The notes below the pieces were generated by a model that was not told the origin of the DNA, ran no database searches, and saw only the letters and a list, made by a program, of their open reading frames with translations. Source: Sequoia sempervirens (taxonomy: Eukaryota > Streptophyta > Pinopsida > Cupressales > Cupressaceae). Taken from it: a stretch of 64,000 bases of DNA. The stretch spans positions 42,287,986-42,351,985 of the forward strand of contig VDFB02000003.1 in NCBI GenBank assembly GCA_007258455.2. The letters are read 5' to 3'. Shown here one piece after another: positions 59,221 to 64,000 of this stretch (the stretch's first letter is position 1; each line of letters begins with the position of its first letter). A program made the position numbers and the translations under genes.

Positions 59221-60822
59221 AGAAAGAAGAAATTAGTTTGTACAAGGAGAGGATAATGAAAGTGTGAATTCTCCATCACATAATGTTGATCCAGAAGTTG
59301 GTAAGTCTCTCATGGTGAGAAGGAATTTGATCAAAGTACCAATGGAGAAGTAACCACCATAGAGAAAGTCACTTTTTAGAACTACATGTTAGTGCCTAGG
59401 TAAATGTTGCAAAGTTGTGATTGATTCTGGTAGTACAAACAATTTGGTTTCTGTTGAAATGGTAGACAAGATTAAGTTGAAAAGAATCCCTCATTCCACT
59501 CCATACAAAATCTCTTAGCTTAAAAAAGTGCAACAAGTAGTTGTGAATGAACAAATTTGGGTAGATTTTCACATAGAGGGATATAAGGATAAGGTTTTGT
59601 GTGACATAATCCCAATGGATTTTTTCCATTTTCTTTTGGGTAGGCCTTGGCAGTATGATAAAAATCCAATCCATGATGGTAGGAAAAACACATATGCCAT
59701 AGAAAAGGATGGGGTTTCTTACACCCTCACACCATTGAAGCATGAAAGCCAAGATTCCTAAGTAGGGTCTAGTGTGATGTTGGTCAATGAAAAGGAGTTC
59801 ATAAAAACCACGGAAGAGGAGAATGTGGGTTTTTCCATCATAGTAAAGCCTAGATCTGTCATGGCAGAAAAAAATAAAGAAGAGTTTCCTTTGGAGATCA
59901 AACCCTTGCTTAAGAAATATGCTGATATAGTTGTTGACGAGATTCCCAACACCTTGCCACCTATGAGAGACATTAGCCAACACATTGATTTCATTCTAGG
60001 GGCTAGTTTTCCTAACAAAGCTACTTATAAGATGACTCCACAAAAAAATGAGGAGATTAAGAGGAAGGTGAAATAATTACTTGATAAGGGGCTGATTAGG
60101 GAGATTTTGAGTCCTTGTGCGGTTCCCACAGTTCTAGCACCAAAGAAAGGAGGTGAGTGGAGAATGTGCACTAATTCCAGGGCCATCAACAAGATTACAA
60201 TAAGGTATAGATTTCCCATTCCAAGAATTGAAGATATAATGGATTGTTTGGGTGGCGCATGTTACTTTTCCAAAATTGATCTCAAGAGTGGTTACCACCA
60301 AATAAGAATCAGACCTAGTGATGAATGGAAAAAAACCTTTAAGACAAATGAAGGGTTGTATGAATGACTTGTAATGCCATTTGGTTTATCAAATGCACCT
60401 AGTACTTTCATGTAGTTGATGAATGAAGTGCTCAAACCTTTCATTGGTAAGTTTGTTGTGGTATATCTTGATAACATTCTTGTTTTTAGTAGGACTAAAG
60501 AAGAACATTTGTAGCATTTGGATTTGGTTTTGAGAAGATTACATGAAGATAAACTAATGATAAACTTAAAGAAATGCGAGTTCTTGAAAATAGAGTTGGT
60601 TTACCTTGGTTTTGTGGTCACCAATGGTACCTTGAAGATGGATCCAACTAAGGTTGAGGCTATCCTAAGTTGGAATACACCCAAATCGGTGGTTAAAGTA
60701 AGGACTTTCCATGGTTTGGCTAGCTTTTACAAAAAAAATATAAAAGGTTTTAGTCATGTTTGTGCTCCTATGATTGATACTATTAAGGGTGAGAAAAGGA
60801 AGAAGTTTGTTTGGTCTATTGA
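59221..60822 (+). pseudogene. Ty3/gypsy (chromovirus-like) protease and reverse transcriptase
   Basis: The protease has Val-Val-Ile-Asp-Ser-Gly-Ser (catalytic Asp 59423-59425) and Phe-Leu-Leu-Gly-Arg-Pro-Trp (about 59630). The RT follows: [18 protein letters not shown] (first catalytic Asp kept), Met-Pro-Phe-Gly-Leu-Ser-Asn-Ala, and Tyr-Leu-Asp-Asn (60464-60475), where Asn replaces the second Asp of the catalytic pair. The thumb region (60518-60822) is open. Stops occur at 59518, 59761, 60074, 60365 and 60413. RT wording resembles CRM/Reina-type chromoviruses. gag is not found and the integrase is missing. Confidence 0.9.
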
Positions 60823-61278
60823 TGTTAGTATAATTAATTAATTAATTATTACACTAGCATAAGTTAACTTAGGTCATATTTCATTTAGTCCTAGGTTACA
60901 TTTTTAATAAATCATTTAATAAATGGGATAATATTCCCTTCCTTGTTTGTGGGATAAGATTCCTTCTAGAAGATGAGTTGTCCTTCTAGAACTTATCTCA
61001 ACATTTAATAATCATCTAGATAGCGTTCACATGTTGTCACATGTTAGATTATAACACTTGGAAAAATATCATGCATCTTAGGTTTTCTCTTTTGCGTTTA
61101 TATTCAGGCATTTTGTTCATTTGTAACATATCATTTTCATAATATCATATCAATATAGAGTCTTTATTCAACATTCCATAGTTGCAACACTTCCCTTTGT
61201 GGTTGATTATCTTTCATGGCTAAGGTCCTTTATTGAAGATTTTGGAACTTCAGGGACTGTGCATCCATAATCTCAACA
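60823..61278 (+). mobile_element. 456-bp solo LTR
   Basis: Starts TGTTAGTATAATTAATTAA and ends AATCTCAACA, giving TG...CA. Flanks are ATTGA (60818-60822) and AGTGA (61279-61283), one mismatch. Removing it with one flank joins the gypsy frame as Ser-Ile-Glu-Ala-Asp-Arg-Ser-Phe, as expected between RT and RNase H. Probably copia type by its termini. Confidence 0.75.
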
Positions 61279-61283
61279 AGTGA

Positions 61284-61510
61284 GGCTGATAGGAGTTTTA
61301 AATATTTGAAAAGGAGGGTTGTTGAGCAGCCTATATTGATTTTTCCTAGTTTTGATAAGGTCTTTACCATTGAATGTGATGCAAGTGGCCATTCTATAGG
61401 TGTTGTCCTAAGTCAAGAAAATAGGCCTATTGCCTTCTTCAATGAGATTGAATGAAGCCAAGAAAAGGTATTCTTCTTATGACCTTAAAATGTATGCAAT
61501 GGTGACAAGG
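61284..61510 (+). pseudogene. Gypsy RNase H remnant
   Basis: Reads Phe-Thr-Ile-Glu-Cys-Asp-Ala-Ser-Gly-His (catalytic Asp), Val-Val-Leu-Ser-Gln-Glu and Pro-Ile-Ala-Phe-Phe. After a frameshift near 61440 it continues with Glu-Ala-Lys-Lys-Arg-Tyr-Ser-Ser-Tyr and Met-Tyr-Ala-Met-Val, then stops being gypsy-like within the right inverted-repeat arm. Confidence 0.85.
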
Positions 61511-61596
61511 TGCACTAGAATGCCTGATTTACTTCCTCCAATGAAACCATGGAGTGAGTATGTATTGAGATTGTTTTGTTGAGATTGAGATCACCC
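61498..61596 (-). repeat. 99-bp inverted repeat, right arm
   Basis: Inverted copy of 58257-58355 with five differences. Beyond it (outward) similarity fades but ATG-C/T-AGA is still shared. Confidence 0.93.
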
Positions 61597-61839
61597 GTGT
61601 TGATCTGCATCATTTTCCCATTCCACATGGAGGTTTAGGGTAATTTTGATACCCAATTAAATATGAATAGAAGTACGTTTGAATCAACCATGTTAAATTT
61701 TTAAGAAAATATTGTACACATATTGCTTGTGATATCACACTAGGTTCATGAGATTGAAAGATAGTCATTCTTTAAAAATGATACAAAATCCTAAATCAAT
61801 CATTCCAAATGCTTGGTTTATTTTTTTTGTATATTTTTA
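61597..61839. other. Stretch without a recognised gene
   Basis: Lies between the inverted-repeat unit and the copia fragment. Nothing seen. Confidence 0.5.
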
Positions 61840-62240
61840 GATTAAATAATGAAGACCACTCATAATAAGTCATCTGCATATAATAGAACTCTAACGATAC
61901 CATATTCAATTTTAGTAAAGAGGTTATTATTGAAGTAGTAGATAGAGAACTTGAGAGTTTGGAAAAAAATATTGATCTTTCTATACCAAGCTCTAAGAGC
62001 TTGTTGAACATAGTATATTTTTTTTGAAGTATTTAAATAAAGGAACCTTTTCTTGGTTGTTCAAACCCTTTTGGTTGAATCGTATATATTCTTATTGGAG
62101 ATTACCATTTTGGGTAAAAAATTGAATAGTGCCAATAGAGAAAAGTTTTCTTCATAATCAAACTAGCATTGCCTAATAAAGCCTCTAACAACCAATATTT
62201 CCTTATATTGACTGATTCTACTATTGAAGTTATATTTAAC
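61840..62240 (-). pseudogene. Ty1/copia reverse transcriptase fragment
   Basis: Reading from 62240 down, three-frame translation gives Val-Val-Arg-Gly-Phe, Asp-Tyr-Glu-Glu-Asn-Phe-Ser, Gln-Pro-Lys-Gly-Phe-Glu-Gln, Arg-Ala-Trp-Tyr-Arg-Lys and Leu-Leu-Tyr-Ala-Asp-Asp-Leu (YADD at 61880-61869). This is the order of copia RT blocks with several frameshifts. No LTRs were found, so it is a fragment. It is more decayed than elements A to C and on the opposite strand. Confidence 0.8.
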
Positions 62241-63495
62241 TTAATATATAATGAAGAAGAATAAAATAGCATTTTTTTTTAAGGTGGGGGTACAAGATCC
62301 GAGCCTTGTTTTTAGTTAGAGTGTCATACTCTAATTTTATTTTATCCCTCCACTTATTATCTCTGTTAGCCCCTTAAGAAGTCTAAATTAAACTTTCATT
62401 GAAAGCTTTTAGGTCATAATATGTACTCTTAATTATTTTAAATGAAAACACATTTTCTTTTAGATATATTATAAGGTTTTTTAAGGCTCACACCCCATTA
62501 CAATTAAACATGAGAGATATCACTCAACATTTAATAATATCACTCAAACACACACATGGGCTAATATTTCATTTAGGGAATTCAAAATTAGATCTTCATC
62601 ATGAAAATCCTACAACATTCTAATTTGAGAACAAACCTTTTGACAAAGTATTTTTAATGTTGGATTCCTAAATTAGGGTTTGAAGTCACTTTTATATTTT
62701 GTGTTGAGAATTATCTATTCTTCATGAGTTTTAATAGGTTTAATGAAAATATAAAAGTTCAAGTACATAAACATGTCTAATCAATATTTTTTTCCCTATA
62801 TGTCACAAATATTTAACCCTTTAATTTTTACTCTTTATCCTACTAAATATATATAATAGAAGGAAGTAGGATAAATTTCATTCCTTTTGATTGAAAGTTC
62901 TATGTAGATAAATATAGATATAGAGAATAAATGAAATATTCCCAAGACATTTTGGTTTTAATATACATTCAAATATATTAGGATAAACATATGATTTAGT
63001 AAATGTATTTTCTAATGATGATTATCAATAGAACTATACACCAAAAATATAATAATAAATAGTATCATAATTATATATAACATGAGTTTAAAGACTAAAA
63101 CATTTCTTGAAGTTATGTTGTCTATATGACAAAATTACATCTATCATTCTTATTTACAAGAATTTTTAGTTTCATTGCAAAAGAAGTAGACTATAGTGAA
63201 AAAAAATTAATTAATGACTTTTTTAACATGTTTAATCTTCAAGCTATGATAATAATGACTCAAGTAATTTTTTAAGATAAAAGGCATTAAGATTGAAATA
63301 TTATTAACAATATAAAAGTATTGAAATTGCATGGATACAACATAGTAGCCAACTGTATAGAGTCCATAGAGGCCAAAAAAAAATGCCTCGCATAAGAAAA
63401 AGTGAAAAAACATAGAAAAATACATTGTATATATTCTATTATCATATTTATTTCACAAAAGACCCTCAAAGCCACAAGACACTTTATGCAGAAGA
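62241..63495. other. AT-rich stretch without a recognised gene
   Basis: A T/A run and a short GC-richer patch (62272-62320) are the only notable items. Confidence 0.5.
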
Positions 63496-64000
63496 CTAAT
63501 CCATCTCCTCCTTTGGAACTGGGGTTGATGGAGGAACAAGTGGGTGGGTTTCATGTGTAAGTAGGAAAATCATAGCTTTGCATACTTCCTACACCCGTGT
63601 GTAAAGACTTGAACCAATCTCAGCCCCATGAACCTTGAATGCTTCATCTAATTATGCCTCTATTCTTTTGTGCAGAAAACACTTGAGGGCTATATAGATA
63701 CAAAGATAAACCATTTTTTTCTGCAATTGTTTATGTTTAAATTGACCAACTACTAATGCTTTCCCATTGTGAAAATCATATTCTCAAATTTAATTGTTTA
63801 AATATTTACCAACAAAAAAAATTCATGGACATAATTCACTACTAGTTGTGCTACCAGTCCATAGTGTTGAAGCAAATCCATTGCATTGTGTGACCACTAG
63901 AATTGTAATCCCTTCTTGGAGATAGTACAATCCTTGGTCTAATTTGGACCTATCTTGGGTGCCCTTGCATTAATTATCCTTTATCATCATTTATAGGCCG
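63496..64000 (-). pseudogene. Unrecognised decayed ORF in one frame
   Basis: From the window edge down to a TAG at 63498-63496, one minus-strand frame gives protein-like sequence over about 168 codons with roughly eight internal stops and no evident frameshift. Legible parts include Leu-Tyr-Tyr-Leu-Gln-Glu-Gly, Asp-Phe-His-Asn-Gly-Lys-Ala-Leu-Val-Val and Leu-Asp-Glu-Ala-Phe-Lys-Val-His-Gly, with a Pro-rich C-terminus (Pro-Leu-Val-Pro-Pro-Ser-Thr-Pro-Val-Pro). The mix of long open runs and isolated stops points to a once-coding sequence that decayed by point mutation. Family unknown; a retrotransposon gag-like origin is possible. Confidence 0.4.

Noticed and set aside
59396..59983. 195-codon open frame on the minus strand
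   Set aside because: It is the antisense shadow of the gypsy protease/RT region, whose plus-strand motifs are clear.
1..64000. tRNA, rRNA or organellar insertions
   Set aside because: No cloverleaf with a conserved T-arm, no rRNA core words and no plastid or mitochondrial gene was seen on either strand by eye; a tRNAscan-SE run would be decisive.

Overview
This is an AT-rich, gene-poor stretch of plant nuclear DNA made largely of old, nested and decayed transposable elements. The superfamilies are those of seed plants: Ty1/copia elements with initiator-tRNA-Met-like primer sites, plant Ty3/gypsy remnants, LINE-like debris and a small DNA transposon. By-eye LTR divergence near 10% fits a large, slowly purged genome such as a conifer, but the species cannot be named. 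I found no intact host gene, rRNA, tRNA or CRISPR array. Every recognisable protein domain is interrupted by stops or frameshifts.

Layout. 1-5694: a minus-strand, probably gypsy-like unit. It has an LTR-like end (4920-5694), an AT-rich leader, a purine-biased repeat tract (about 2080-2960) and a repeat-rich decayed ORF (1-2069). A 1.1-kb DNA element (79-1174) with its own 3-bp target duplication has split that ORF. 5695-16092: mostly unassignable AT-rich DNA with a nested hairpin (9006-9095), minisatellites (10105-10310, 11200-11342), a pyrimidine-rich repeat tract and an LTR-like segment (14514-15412). 16093-24920: a LINE-type RNase H fragment and an unrecognised decayed ORF split by copia element A (17796-24302, TSD AAAGT). 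A's 3' LTR in turn carries a second copy of the DNA element (22706-23734). 25442-40528: copia element B. Its 5' LTR holds a 7.2-kb non-coding insertion flanked by an exact-boundary 131-bp direct duplication of the LTR. B sits inside an older gypsy protease remnant.

44966-58119: element D, a gypsy-type derivative in which only an aspartic-protease segment is recognisable. Its 3' LTR is split by copia element C (50713-57751, TSD TTTGG). 58257-61596: a chromovirus-like gypsy pol remnant bounded by 99-bp inverted repeats (about 95% identical) and interrupted by a 456-bp solo LTR whose removal restores the pol reading frame. 61840-64000: a minus-strand copia RT fragment and an unrecognised minus-strand ORF that keeps one frame to the window edge.

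The most unusual signal is the two-copy DNA element family. Both copies have GGGTGATC-type termini, 3-bp target duplications, a similar length (1.0-1.1 kb), homologous bodies, and an array of short interrupted palindromes near one end only. The palindrome sequence differs between the copies (GGTTC-N4-GAACC against ACCTTC-N4-GAAGGT), although symmetry, location and copy number are similar. That suggests the symmetry matters more than the sequence.
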